NCBI GenBank assembly: GCA_944325355.1
Contig: CALUZS010000010.1
Location: 39,045-103,044 of the forward strand
Source: an uncultured Parabacteroides sp.
GTDB lineage: Bacteria; Bacteroidota; Bacteroidia; Bacteroidales; Tannerellaceae
Direction of reading: 5' to 3'
Length of the DNA: 64,000 bases
The notes below the pieces were generated by a model that saw nothing but the letters and a program-made list of their open reading frames with translations, did not search any database and was not told the origin of the DNA. Made by a program: the position numbers and the translations under genes. Numbering within the stretch: position 1 is the stretch's first letter; each line of letters begins with the position of its first letter. Of this stretch, positions 26,375-35,552 are shown in pieces.

Positions 26375-27655
26375 TTAATGTCTTTTTTCTTCTGTATAAG
26401 TAAACGGAATAAAGTAAGTCATTATAAAGGCGGGGATGGCAGTGAGTAATGCCAACATGAAAAATTCTTTATAACCTAACCAGTCGCTTAACATTCCGCT
26501 GAAAGTCCCTGGTATCATGACTCCTAAGTTCATGATGCCGGATGCAAAGGCATAATGTGCCATTTGGTGTTTCCCCGGAGCAATTTGCTGCATCATGAAC
26601 AGGGTAAGGCCGACAAACCCGAAGCCGTATCCGAAATATTCGATGATGATACCTCCGCAAATCATCCAAGCGGCGTCGGGCTGTGATATAGCCAGTAACG
26701 GATATACGACGAATGGTAAATTGAAAGCACAACAGAGTGAGAACAATGTTTTTTTTAACCCGTATTTGGCTATATAATAACCGGAAAGCAGCGAACCGAC
26801 AACAAAGGCTGCGGCCCCGCAAGAGCCGTAATAAATTCCGATTTGTTGCTCTGTCAATCCTAAACCTTGCATTTCAAGTGGGGCTTTTAGGAATAATGGT
26901 ACGATTTTTATTACCAGTCCTTCCGCAAAGCGGTACATGATGATGAACAATATGTAGTAGTAGATGTATTTTTTCTTGAAGAATGTTTTAATTACCTCGT
27001 ATAAGTTTTGCATTCCTTCTTTAATCGAAGTAACACTACTGTGGGCAGCTCCTCCGGAGGGTAGCATTTTTATGTGGTATAATCCCAGTAGGAGCATGAT
27101 GCATCCGCATAAAAACATGATGCTCATCCAAGCGTATTTGACGCCGATGCGGTCGATTAATACGCCGGCGAAATATACCAGTCCGCCGGTCGCAACTATT
27201 TTTGCGAGGTTGTAGAATGCGCCTTGCCATCCAATGTACTTTGCCTGCTCTTCTGTGCTGAGTTCGCTCATGTAAACGCCGTCGGTCGCAATGTCATGGG
27301 TGGCCCCGCTAAAGGCAATCAATGCCATCAGTGCGATGACACATGCGAAAAAGTCGGGCAGTTCCAATGCCAGTCCAACCAGTCCGAACAGGATACCGGA
27401 GAGGATTTGTGTTATTACGACAAAATACTTTTTTGTCTTGAACATTTCAAGGAAAGGGCTCCATAACGGTTTTAATGTCCATGGCAACATGATGAGGGAC
27501 GTCCAAAAAGCGATCTTGGCATCCGAAATCCCCATGCCCTTTAACATTAGTACGGATACCATGTTTAGTACAACGAATGGCATCCCCATTGCAAAATAAT
27601 TCGTAGGCACCCACCATACCGGGCTTTTCTTTTTTGGCGTTTTATTGTCTGTCAT
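26375..27655 (-). CDS. MFS permease, AmpG-like, probably sugar-specific
   Basis: Inner membrane transporter of 426 residues with 12 predicted helices. The N-terminus (WWVPTNYFAMGMPFVVLNMV) and SATHDIATDGVY-like segment (FSGATHDIATDGVYMSELST) resemble the AmpG/PAT-type MFS group, whose characterised members import muropeptides. Linkage to GH130 argues for a mannosyl disaccharide or similar glycan product instead. A minus-strand -7 box TATCTTTG lies at 27700 to 27693, about 38 bases before ATG 27655, and should drive both the permease and GH130 genes. Confidence 0.85.
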   Translation of the reverse strand: MTDNKTPKKKSPVWWVPTNYFAMGMPFVVLNMVSVLMLKGMGISDAKIAFWTSLIMLPWTLKPLWSPFLEMFKTKKYFVVITQILSGILFGLVGLALELPDFFACVIALMALIAFSGATHDIATDGVYMSELSTEEQAKYIGWQGAFYNLAKIVATGGLVYFAGVLIDRIGVKYAWMSIMFLCGCIMLLLGLYHIKMLPSGGAAHSSVTSIKEGMQNLYEVIKTFFKKKYIYYYILFIIMYRFAEGLVIKIVPLFLKAPLEMQGLGLTEQQIGIYYGSCGAAAFVVGSLLSGYYIAKYGLKKTLFSLCCAFNLPFVVYPLLAISQPDAAWMICGGIIIEYFGYGFGFVGLTLFMMQQIAPGKHQMAHYAFASGIMNLGVMIPGTFSGMLSDWLGYKEFFMLALLTAIPAFIMTYFIPFTYTEEKRH

Positions 27656-27692
27656 GTGTTTTTCTTTAAAAAATTAAAGAATATATTTCGAG

Positions 27693-27803
27693 CAAAGATA
27701 CAAAAAAAGGAAATAAAGGGAAAATATCCTGCGGTTTATCCTATTTTTATCTCTAATATTCTTGTAAAATCTGCCGGATTTTCATGAAAACATTTTATCT
27801 TTG
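27693..27803. promoter_or_regulatory. Divergent -7 boxes for MFS-GH130 and GH123
   Basis: TATCTTTG on the minus strand at 27700 to 27693 precedes the permease. TATCTTTG on the plus strand at 27796-27803 precedes the GH123 gene. Neither has a clear -33 TTTG at 19 bases. Confidence 0.55.
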
Positions 27804-27848
27804 TTGAACTCCTTTTGATTTTTACTAACTATTTATAAAGAATAAACA

Positions 27849-29615
27849 ATGAAGAAAACATTTATTTTGTGCGCATTGTTGACCATGGGAGCACAACTCT
27901 TCGCTCAACAATCCAATCAATTTATTGAAGATTTTACGGAACTGACAGACGGGAAGCCGCATGACGATGCTTCTGTCTGGGCAAAGATGCCGACTCCTGT
28001 GCAGGCACAATGGGGAGATATCAATGTGAGATATGCAAAGTATGATGTCCCTGCCGTCCTGCAAGGGAAAAAGTGGCAAACCAAGGCTTGGAAAGGTGAG
28101 AAAGTGAACGCGCAGGCTTTGTTTTGGGCAAATAAGGAGATCCGCAACCTGTCGCTTTCTGTAAGCGACTTGAAGAGCGGGAGCCATGTTATTCCGGCGT
28201 CAGCCATATCAGCCGGTTTCCTTCGTTACGTGATGGGAGATCCCGTAAGCAATAACGGAAAAACAGCCTGCGGAGACCGTTCCAACAAAGCGGATTGGGA
28301 TTCCACGATGGTTGCCGACCTTATCGATTTGATTCCGGAAAGGGATGTGGAAGCGATGAGCACACGTCCGATTTGGGTGTCGGTGCGTGTTCCTCAAGAT
28401 GTGAAAGCCGGAAAATATAAAGGAACGTTGACGATTAAGGGCGAAGGTATCGACGATATAAGGTTGCAGATGGAGGTTTCGGTACTCGACAGGGTATTGC
28501 CGCCTGCAGAGGATTGGAAATTCCATTTGGATTTGTGGCAAAACCCGTATTCGGTTGCCCGTTATTTCAATGTCCCGCTGTGGAGCCGTGAGCATTTTGA
28601 AGCAATGCGTCCGGTAATGGAGATATTGGAAGCTGCCGGACAGAAGGTGGTAACCGCTACCATTATGAATCGTCCTTGGAACGGACAGACGGAGGATGCG
28701 TTCAACAGTATGGTGCTTAAGACTAAAAATTTGGACGGAAGTTGGAGTTATGATTACACGGTTTTCGACAAGTGGGTCTCTTTCATGATGGAAGAAATCG
28801 GAATAGATGCTCAAATTAATTGTTATACATTAATACCTTGGGCTTTGCAGTTCGATTATCTGGACCAGGCTTCCAATTCTATCAAATATGTTCATGCAAA
28901 ACCGGGCGATGCGGCTTATGCTGATTATTGGGGGTCGTTCTTGAAGGACTTTGCGAAGCATCTGAAAGCAAAGGGTTGGTTCGAGAAAACGACGATTGCG
29001 ATGGACGAACGTGGCGTTGATGCGATGAAAGAAGCCATAAAGGTGATACATGCTGCCGACCCTGATTTTAAAATCTCTTTGGCTGGCAATTATTACGGGG
29101 AAGTTCAGTCCGATTTATACGATTTATGTGTCGCAATGGGGCAGACGTTCCCGGAAGATGTCCTTGCCCAGCGGAAGGCAAGTGGAAAGAAAAGTACGGT
29201 TTATACCTGTTGTGCCGAAGTATGGCCGAACACTTTCATGACATCCGGACCGGCTGAAGCGGTTTGTTTCGGTTGGCATGCGGCTGCATGGGATTATGAT
29301 GGCTATTTGCGCTGGGCTTACAATAGCTGGACCAAAGATCCTTTGCGGGATTCCCGTTTCCGTACATGGGCGGCAGGAGATTGTTACTTGGTTTATCCCG
29401 GTGGACGTAGCAGTACCCGGTTGGAACGTTTGATAGAAGGTATTCAGGATTTTGAGAAAATAAGGATATTGGAAGAGGAGTTCGCGAAAGACGGGGCGAC
29501 GAAGAAGAGAGAAAAACTTGAAGCTGTTGTTGAAAAATTCCGGTTCGATAAGGGATCGGTAGAAAATGTGGCGGATTTGGTGAAAGAAGCGCGTTCGGTT
29601 TTGAATTCTTTCTAA
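27849..29615 (+). CDS. Secreted GH123-family (DUF4091) glycoside hydrolase
   Basis: Exported glycosidase; characterised GH123 enzymes are beta-N-acetylgalactosaminidases using substrate-assisted catalysis. The signal peptide MKKTFILCALLTMGAQLFAQ is followed by an N-terminal beta domain and the DUF4091-type catalytic barrel. The adjacent Asp-Glu pair expected for catalysis is in TTIAMDERGVDAMK. The C-terminal part carries WRRWAYNSW-like aromatic sequence (YLRWAYNSWTKDPLRDSRF). At 588 residues the length is usual. It is divergent from the MFS-GH130 unit, so the cluster may serve host glycans. A terminator follows. Confidence 0.83.
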   Translation: MKKTFILCALLTMGAQLFAQQSNQFIEDFTELTDGKPHDDASVWAKMPTPVQAQWGDINVRYAKYDVPAVLQGKKWQTKAWKGEKVNAQALFWANKEIRNLSLSVSDLKSGSHVIPASAISAGFLRYVMGDPVSNNGKTACGDRSNKADWDSTMVADLIDLIPERDVEAMSTRPIWVSVRVPQDVKAGKYKGTLTIKGEGIDDIRLQMEVSVLDRVLPPAEDWKFHLDLWQNPYSVARYFNVPLWSREHFEAMRPVMEILEAAGQKVVTATIMNRPWNGQTEDAFNSMVLKTKNLDGSWSYDYTVFDKWVSFMMEEIGIDAQINCYTLIPWALQFDYLDQASNSIKYVHAKPGDAAYADYWGSFLKDFAKHLKAKGWFEKTTIAMDERGVDAMKEAIKVIHAADPDFKISLAGNYYGEVQSDLYDLCVAMGQTFPEDVLAQRKASGKKSTVYTCCAEVWPNTFMTSGPAEAVCFGWHAAAWDYDGYLRWAYNSWTKDPLRDSRFRTWAAGDCYLVYPGGRSSTRLERLIEGIQDFEKIRILEEEFAKDGATKKREKLEAVVEKFRFDKGSVENVADLVKEARSVLNSF

Positions 29616-29645
29616 GATTTTTTGGAAAAGTATTCCGGTTTTATG

Positions 29646-29688
29646 AAAAAAGCTGCGCGGTTTCCTTTCTGAAACCGCGCAGCTTTTT
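29646..29688. terminator. Bidirectional terminator between GH123 and der
   Basis: AAAAAGCTGCGCGGTTTC and GAAACCGCGCAGCTTTTT form a perfect 18-bp stem with a six-base loop. Confidence 0.95.
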
Positions 29689-29707
29689 ATATGAAATAGA
29701 GGATATT

Positions 29708-31021
29708 TTATTTTTCTCGGATGAAAATATTAATGGGAGTTCCGGTCAAATCCCAATTCTCCCGGATTTTGTTCTCCAAGAAACGCTTATAAGGTTCTTT
29801 AATCCATTGCGGGAGGTTGCAGAAGAATACGAAAGATGGAATTGAACCTCCTGGTAATTGTGTGATATATTTTATTTTGATGTATTTCCCTTTCCATGCA
29901 GGCGGTGGGTAATTCTCGATAATCGGAAGCATTACTTCGTTCAGCTTGGCTGTGGGTATTCGTTTGCTCCGGTTTTCGTAAACTTTGTTTGCTGTTTCAA
30001 GCACCTTGAAAATACGCTGTTTGGTAAGAGCCGATATGAAAATAAGCGGAAAGTCGGTGAACGGTGCCAATCGGGAACGGATAGCATTGGTATATGAGTC
30101 GATAGTTTGTTGGTTCTTGTTTTCTATCAAATCCCATTTGTTTACGCAAACAACCAATCCTTTTTTATTTTTCTGGATTAAAGAGAATATATTCAGGTCT
30201 TGACTCTCTATTCCGCGTGTGGCGTCTATAATCAGGACACAGACGTCTGAATTTTCTATTGCCCGGATGGAGCGGATAACGGAGTAGTATTCCAAGTCTT
30301 CGTTTACTTTTCCTTTTTTCCGTATTCCGGCGGTATCTACCAAATAGAAATTCAATCCGAATTTGTTGTATTTGGAGTAGATGGAGTCGCGCGTGGTTCC
30401 GGCAATATCAGTCACAATATTTCTGCTCTCTCCAAAGAAAGCATTTACGAGCGATGATTTTCCTGCATTTGGTCGCCCTACAATGGCGATACGGGGCAAA
30501 TTCTCTTCCGGCTCTTCGTTCTCAGTCTTGGGCAGCATCGAGACAACTTTGTCAAGTAAATCGCCTGTGTAAGAACCGTTAATAGCAGATAAGCAAAACG
30601 GTTCGCCTAATCCGAACGAATAAAATTCAGCTGCCAGTGCATGCTTGTCGTATGTGTCTGCTTTGTTGGCGACGACAATGACAGGCTTTTTGTTCCGGCG
30701 CAGAATATCTGCCACCTCTTCATCCAGATTCGAGATACCTTCCAATACATCGACGACAAATAAAATAACGTCGGCTTCTTCGATAGCAATTTTTACCTGT
30801 TTGTTGATTTCTTCCTCGAAGATGTCGTCGGAGTTTATTACCCATCCGCCGGTATCGATTAAGGAAAATTCAACGCCGGTCCATTCCACTTTTCCGTATT
30901 GGCGGTCGCGCGTGGTTCCAGCTTCTTCATTGACGATAGCCTGGCGTGTTTGCGTCAATCGATTAAAGAGTGTTGATTTTCCAACATTTGGTCTACCAAC
31001 GATTGCTACTATTTTTCCCAT
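29708..31021 (-). CDS. der: Ribosome biogenesis GTPase Der (EngA)
   Basis: Essential double GTPase for 50S subunit maturation. Two G domains in tandem are visible: the first with [19 protein letters not shown] and NKAD, the second with [19 protein letters not shown] and NKWD. A C-terminal KH-like domain follows ([16 protein letters not shown]). At 437 residues it is full length. It is the last gene of the DUF177-rpmF-fabH-era-der run, 41 bases after era. Confidence 0.97.
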   Translation of the reverse strand: MGKIVAIVGRPNVGKSTLFNRLTQTRQAIVNEEAGTTRDRQYGKVEWTGVEFSLIDTGGWVINSDDIFEEEINKQVKIAIEEADVILFVVDVLEGISNLDEEVADILRRNKKPVIVVANKADTYDKHALAAEFYSFGLGEPFCLSAINGSYTGDLLDKVVSMLPKTENEEPEENLPRIAIVGRPNAGKSSLVNAFFGESRNIVTDIAGTTRDSIYSKYNKFGLNFYLVDTAGIRKKGKVNEDLEYYSVIRSIRAIENSDVCVLIIDATRGIESQDLNIFSLIQKNKKGLVVCVNKWDLIENKNQQTIDSYTNAIRSRLAPFTDFPLIFISALTKQRIFKVLETANKVYENRSKRIPTAKLNEVMLPIIENYPPPAWKGKYIKIKYITQLPGGSIPSFVFFCNLPQWIKEPYKRFLENKIRENWDLTGTPINIFIREK

Positions 31022-31062
31022 AATTTATTTGTATTTGTTTCGAATTTTATTGTCATGGCAAG

Positions 31063-31956
31063 TTAATCAAGCTGGTATCCGAAATCCTTGAGCAGATTAT
31101 CCCGGTTCCTCCAATCTTTTTCTACCTTGACATACATTTCAAGGAACACTTTTTTATCGAAAAAGTGTTCGATGTCTTTGCGGGCCATTGCTCCGACTTT
31201 TTTCAGTGCTTGCCCGCGATGTCCGATTATAATTCCTTTTTGTGATTCCCTCTCAACGATGATGACTGTCTTTATGCGAATCAAGTTCGTCTCTTCTTTA
31301 AACTGTTCTACGCTGACTTCAACAGAGTAGGGGATTTCTTTTTGGTAATATAGCAGTATTTTTTCGCGAATGATTTCGGTTACGAAAAAGCGTGCCGGTT
31401 TATCCGTTAAAGCATCTTTCTCGAAATAGGGCGGTGATTCGGGCATAAGTTCCTCGATTCGCCGTTTTAAATAGTCGATATTGAAATTAGTCAAAGCAGA
31501 AATCGGAATAATTTCCGCTTTTGGAAGAAGCTCATGCCATAGGTCAACCAATTTCTCCAAGTCGGATTGCTTTGTCTGGTCTATTTTGTTGATTAACAGG
31601 AGTACCGGGCATGGTATCTCCTGTACTTTGTGAAGAAATTCTTCGTTCTTGTCAATCGTTTCGATGACATCCGTAACATACAATAGGATATCTGCATCAC
31701 CCAATGCGGATTCGGAGAAATTAAGCATGGACTCTTGCAGTTTATAGTTTGGATGCAACACTCCGGGAGTATCGGAATAGACGATTTGCATATCGGTTGT
31801 GTTCACAATCCCGATGATACGGTGGCGGGTAGTTTGGGCTTTCGATGTGATGATTGAAAGCCGCTCTCCGACCAGCCGGTTCATTAGTGTGGATTTCCCG
31901 ACATTAGGGTTTCCAACGATGTTGACAAATCCTGATTTATGTTTTATCTCCGTCAT
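31063..31956 (-). CDS. era: GTPase Era
   Basis: GTPase that binds 16S rRNA and assists 30S maturation. The G domain has [21 protein letters not shown] and NKID. The C-terminal KH domain carries the conserved [18 protein letters not shown] and [13 protein letters not shown]. At 297 residues it is standard. Its start overlaps the end of fabH by 20 bases (31937-31956), which points to translational coupling. Confidence 0.97.
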   Translation of the reverse strand: MTEIKHKSGFVNIVGNPNVGKSTLMNRLVGERLSIITSKAQTTRHRIIGIVNTTDMQIVYSDTPGVLHPNYKLQESMLNFSESALGDADILLYVTDVIETIDKNEEFLHKVQEIPCPVLLLINKIDQTKQSDLEKLVDLWHELLPKAEIIPISALTNFNIDYLKRRIEELMPESPPYFEKDALTDKPARFFVTEIIREKILLYYQKEIPYSVEVSVEQFKEETNLIRIKTVIIVERESQKGIIIGHRGQALKKVGAMARKDIEHFFDKKVFLEMYVKVEKDWRNRDNLLKDFGYQLD

Positions 31957-32941
31957 ATCCCCATTTCAAATAAACAGACCCCCATGTAAATCCGGCGCCG
32001 AAAGCTGCAAGGATTAGGTTGTCGCCTTTCTTCAACTGTTTTTCCCATTCCCACAGGCAAAGGGGGATGGTTCCAGCACTGGTATTTCCGTAGCGTTGGA
32101 TGTTTACCATAACCTTATCCATACTTACTCCTAACCGTTTGGCAGTCGCGTCGATGATTCGCAAATTCGCCTGATGAGGAACTATCCAGGAGATTTCATC
32201 CCGGGTGAGATGGTTGCGCTCGGCGATTTCAGCGGCTGCGTCAGCCATATAGGAAACTGCGTATTTAAATACGACACGTCCGTCTTGGAATACGTAATGT
32301 TCTTTATTATCAACTGTTTGGTGGGATGCGGGATATGCAGAACCTCCACCTTTCATAATCAGATGCGAGAGACCGTTTCCATCGGTTCTGAGCAGCGTGT
32401 CCATAACTCCGAACTCTTCTGTAGTTGGTTCCAACAGGACTGCGCCACAGCCGTCACCGAACAGCGGACAGGTCGTCCGGTCTGTGTAATTGGTTATAGC
32501 TGTCATTTTGTCTCCTGCAACGACGATGACTTTCTTGTAGCGCCCCGAACGGATATAATTCGCACCGTTTTCCAGCGCATACAAAAAGCCTGCACAGGCT
32601 CCTTGCAAATCGAATGTCATCGCATTTACACATCCGGTATTATGTGCAATAATAGATGCCGTTGTTGGGAAATGATAATCGGCCGTTGTTGTTGCTATAC
32701 AAAGGACTTCAATCTCTTTCGGGTCAACGTTCGTCTTTTTTAATAGTTCATTGACAGCCCGTATGCCCATAAACGAAGTACCTTTTCCTTCTCCTTTCAG
32801 TATTCGGCGTTCTTTTATTCCGACACGGGTCATAATCCATTCATCTGTGGTGTCGACCATTTGGCAGATGTCTGCATTCGACAAGATATCTTCTGGAACA
32901 TATCCTCCGATACCTGTAATTACCGCATTTATTTTATCCAT
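31937..32941 (-). CDS. fabH: 3-oxoacyl-ACP synthase III
   Basis: Starts fatty acid synthesis by condensing an acyl-CoA primer with malonyl-ACP. The catalytic triad is visible as Cys in [12 protein letters not shown], His in [11 protein letters not shown] and Asn in [10 protein letters not shown]. At 334 residues it is normal. In this group FabH often uses branched primers, which would connect to the ilv operon and its thioesterase at the other end of the window, but primer choice cannot be read here. It sits 92 bases after rpmF. Confidence 0.96.
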   Translation of the reverse strand: MDKINAVITGIGGYVPEDILSNADICQMVDTTDEWIMTRVGIKERRILKGEGKGTSFMGIRAVNELLKKTNVDPKEIEVLCIATTTADYHFPTTASIIAHNTGCVNAMTFDLQGACAGFLYALENGANYIRSGRYKKVIVVAGDKMTAITNYTDRTTCPLFGDGCGAVLLEPTTEEFGVMDTLLRTDGNGLSHLIMKGGGSAYPASHQTVDNKEHYVFQDGRVVFKYAVSYMADAAAEIAERNHLTRDEISWIVPHQANLRIIDATAKRLGVSMDKVMVNIQRYGNTSAGTIPLCLWEWEKQLKKGDNLILAAFGAGFTWGSVYLKWGYDGDKT

Positions 32942-33033
32942 GATAAAAAATGAAGTTGAAAAGTGTCAATCGAAAAAGCCCTAAAAATTTTTTAGGGCTA
33001 TTTTCTTTGTTTCTAATGCTGTATAGGTTTAAT

Positions 33034-33219
33034 TTATACAGCAGCTTCTTTTTCAATCGCTAATTTTCCCCTGTAGTAACCGCATTCTCCACATACAGTG
33101 TGGTAAACGTGCCATGCACCGCAGTTAGGACAGATAGCCATTGTTGGTGTTACAGCCTTGTCGTGAGTCCGTCTCTTGGCTGTTCTTGTTTTCCCTTGTC
33201 TTCTTTTAGGATGTGCCAT
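33034..33219 (-). CDS. rpmF: 50S ribosomal protein L32
   Basis: Small ribosomal protein of 61 residues. The conserved N-terminus MAHPKRRQGKTRTAKRRTHD and the zinc-ribbon cysteines CPNCG and CGECG are present. It lies 12 bases after the DUF177 gene, the classic yceD-rpmF pairing. Confidence 0.97.
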   Translation of the reverse strand: MAHPKRRQGKTRTAKRRTHDKAVTPTMAICPNCGAWHVYHTVCGECGYYRGKLAIEKEAAV

Positions 33220-33231
33220 GTTTTTATTTAT

Positions 33232-33807
33232 TTAATTGTTATCATTCTCAATCAAATCTTTTAACGTATCCCAGCGAGGATCCGTCTTGATTTCTTTCTC
33301 GAAGTTTCCTTCATCAATGAAATCATCGTCGTTTTCGTTTACGCCGTCATCATTCCTGCTTGAATGCTTTCTCAATTGGTTAACCATGTCTTTGTTGCAT
33401 TTCCCCGGCGCATGGACGTGTTTCATTGGAATAACCAATGCGATGAATTCGTATAAGAACCATGCAATGTTTATGGCTCCTTCGTCTTCTGGAACGATTA
33501 CGATTTCGTCGCTCTCTTCTGCGTATTCCTTTCCGAATTTAACGATAAGTTTATTTGTTGCGTTAATGGGAATTTCCATGTCATCCAAACAACGGTCGCA
33601 GGGAACGATTGCGTATCCATCCAAAAGAAAATTCATCTCGAACATCGAAGATGTCCGTTTTACACTTAAAGACACGTTGACTTTCCCTTTTTGGACTAAA
33701 TCTCCATCGATGTCGATGAAGAATTGATTGTCCAAAACATACTGGAAATCACTCATTCCCATAGGGAGATTCTTTAAGTCTACGTTATATGTTTTAAATT
33801 TTCCCAA
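33232..33807 (-). CDS. DUF177 (YceD-type) protein
   Basis: Cytosolic protein of 191 residues in the family linked to 23S rRNA accumulation and always next to rpmF. A CxxC pair (PCDRCLDD) and the acidic tail FIDEGNFEKEIKTDPRWDTL are typical. The start appears to be TTG 33807 (MGKFKTYNVDLKNLP): close relatives begin with this peptide, there is no upstream ATG, and a promoter ends about 20 bases before it. The next ATG (33762) would remove the conserved N-terminus. Confidence 0.87.
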   Translation of the reverse strand: MGKFKTYNVDLKNLPMGMSDFQYVLDNQFFIDIDGDLVQKGKVNVSLSVKRTSSMFEMNFLLDGYAIVPCDRCLDDMEIPINATNKLIVKFGKEYAEESDEIVIVPEDEGAINIAWFLYEFIALVIPMKHVHAPGKCNKDMVNQLRKHSSRNDDGVNENDDDFIDEGNFEKEIKTDPRWDTLKDLIENDNN

Positions 33808-33830
33808 AGTATATAAGTGTAAAAACCTTG

Positions 33831-33862
33831 CAAAGGTATGAATTTTATAGATATAAATGCAA
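33831..33862 (-). promoter_or_regulatory. Promoter of the DUF177-rpmF-fabH-era-der unit
   Basis: Minus strand: TTG at 33862-33860, 21 bases, then TACCTTTG at 33838-33831. Transcription would start around 33824, leaving a leader of about 17 bases before the TTG start codon. Confidence 0.6.
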
Positions 33863-33880
33863 TTATTGCTGCAATAATTT

Positions 33881-35056
33881 TCAAAATTTATGTTCGTTGC
33901 CCTTTTTGGGGAGTACGATACGGATGGTGCTTCCTTTCCCCATTTCTGAATTTTTTACGAAAATCTTTCCTTTATGGCAGGAGGTAATGATCCGTTTGGC
34001 AAGGGAAAGTCCTAATCCCCATCCTCTTTTTTTAGTGGTGTATCCAGGATTAAAGATGGTATTGAACTTGGATTTGGGAATGCCTTTGCCGGTATCGCTG
34101 ACGTCGATGCGGATTTTTTTCTCGTCAGTATCGGATATGTTTATGCTGATATGCCCTTGTCCTTCCATCGCGTCGACAGCATTTTTTATAAGGTTTTCGA
34201 TTACCCAAGAAAATAGTATTTTGTCGACAGCGGCAAAAACGGCTTTTTTGGGGGGATTGACCATGTCTATTTGTACCTTTGAGGATATGCGGGTCTGCAT
34301 ATACTCTATCGAGTTTTGAAGGAGGAATACAATGTTTTGGGGTTCGGCATGAGGTATCGAGCCTATCTTGGAGAATCGTTCTGCGACCCTCTGCAGATGT
34401 TTTATATCTTTTTCGATTTCATAGAGGACTGCCGGTTCGGTCCCTTTTGCCTGTAGATATTCGGTCCATGCCATCAAGGATGATATGGGCGTGCCTAACT
34501 GGTGGGCTGTCTCTTTTGAAAGCCCCGCCCATATTTTGTTTTGTTCCGCTTTTTTGAAGCTTAGGATAGCGGTGAAAGCGACGGATATGAATATGATAAC
34601 GATGATGAGCTGGGCGTAAGGATATAGGAGCAGTTGTTTTAAAAGTATGGAGTCGTCGTAGTATATATATTGGTAGGTTCCTCCGCCAAGGTCAATGATG
34701 ATTGGCTCATTCTTGTTTTTTAATTCTTCCAATTTTTTCCTTTTGAAAGTATCCTTGTTGTGTTCCGGAAAAATAATATTTTTATAGGCAATAATACTAT
34801 CGTTGGCATCGCATAAAAAAACGGGGATGGATGTATTCCCTTCGATGATTTTTAACATGAGCGCCATGTTTATGGAAGGGTCTTGGCTGATAGCGGCTCT
34901 TGTGGCGTCACCCCATACTTCCATTTTTTGCCTTTCTTCATCCGCCAACTTCTTTATTAATGAATCGAATGCGATAGAAGATATGATGGCGATTAGGATT
35001 GCTGCCAGCAGAAAAGCATATTTTATCCATTTCCCGGAATTGTAGATATTTGCCAT
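33881..35056 (-). CDS. Membrane sensor histidine kinase
   Basis: Two-component sensor of unknown stimulus. One membrane segment lies near residues 13-32, an extracytoplasmic sensing region follows (about 35-145), and a second membrane segment lies near 148-168. The phosphoacceptor His is in KETAHQLGTPISSLMAW. The ATPase domain has the N box ENLIKNAVDAM, G1 DTGKGIP and G2 GWGLGLSLAKR. No HAMP domain is evident and no response regulator gene is adjacent, so it is an orphan here. It ends 73 bases before the DUF177 gene. Confidence 0.9.
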   Translation of the reverse strand: MANIYNSGKWIKYAFLLAAILIAIISSIAFDSLIKKLADEERQKMEVWGDATRAAISQDPSINMALMLKIIEGNTSIPVFLCDANDSIIAYKNIIFPEHNKDTFKRKKLEELKNKNEPIIIDLGGGTYQYIYYDDSILLKQLLLYPYAQLIIVIIFISVAFTAILSFKKAEQNKIWAGLSKETAHQLGTPISSLMAWTEYLQAKGTEPAVLYEIEKDIKHLQRVAERFSKIGSIPHAEPQNIVFLLQNSIEYMQTRISSKVQIDMVNPPKKAVFAAVDKILFSWVIENLIKNAVDAMEGQGHISINISDTDEKKIRIDVSDTGKGIPKSKFNTIFNPGYTTKKRGWGLGLSLAKRIITSCHKGKIFVKNSEMGKGSTIRIVLPKKGNEHKF

Positions 35057-35340
35057 GTGATCATTTTTTATGGAAAATAACGGTGTTTTTTAGTTTTTAT
35101 TGCCTGTTGGATGTTATTGCGTGTTACGCTTTTCTCCTTGTTTTGTCGCTTGGAATTAAGTCAGCTGGTGGCTTATAATTTTATATAGTTGGTTTACTCG
35201 CCTAAAAATGCTATAAAGACAGTAAAGCGGTAACGCTTTTTTTTGCCCTAACAGGAATATGTAATAATAATGTAGCGGTTTCTTAAAAAAGAAGAAAAGA
35301 GAGATGTTGCTATATATTTCAGATAAGTTCAAAACAGATG

Positions 35341-35427
35341 CGGAAGCTGGGGGATTCGAACCCCCGGTACGGTAACCCGTACGACAGTTTAGCAAACTGT
35401 TGGTTTCAGCCACTCACCCAAACTTCC
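35341..35427 (-). tRNA. tRNA-Ser (GCT anticodon)
   Basis: Read on the minus strand: acceptor GGAAGTT with AGCTTCC (one G-U), anticodon stem ACAGT/ACTGT around TTGCTAA (anticodon GCT, for AGC/AGU), a long class II variable arm (CGTACGG...CCGTACC) and T arm GGGGG TTCGAAT CCCCC. The discriminator is G, and CCA is not encoded. Confidence 0.96.
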
Positions 35428-35449
35428 CTTTGTTTTGCAAAATGCGTTG

Positions 35450-35480
35450 CAAAGATATGTTGGAAATTTGAATAAACAAA
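35450..35480 (-). promoter_or_regulatory. Promoter of tRNA-Ser
   Basis: Minus strand: TTTG at 35480-35477, exactly 19 bases, then TATCTTTG at 35457-35450. The tRNA starts 23 bases downstream. Confidence 0.85.
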
Positions 35481-35552
35481 GTTTTTGAAATCTATTTTGT
35501 AAGAAAAAACATGCTAATTTTGTGGCAAAACTGATATTCAGAGAATTATTCT

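Noticed and set aside
35156..35413. Minus-strand 85-codon ORF
   Set aside because: It overlaps tRNA-Ser almost completely; a by-product of tRNA sequence.
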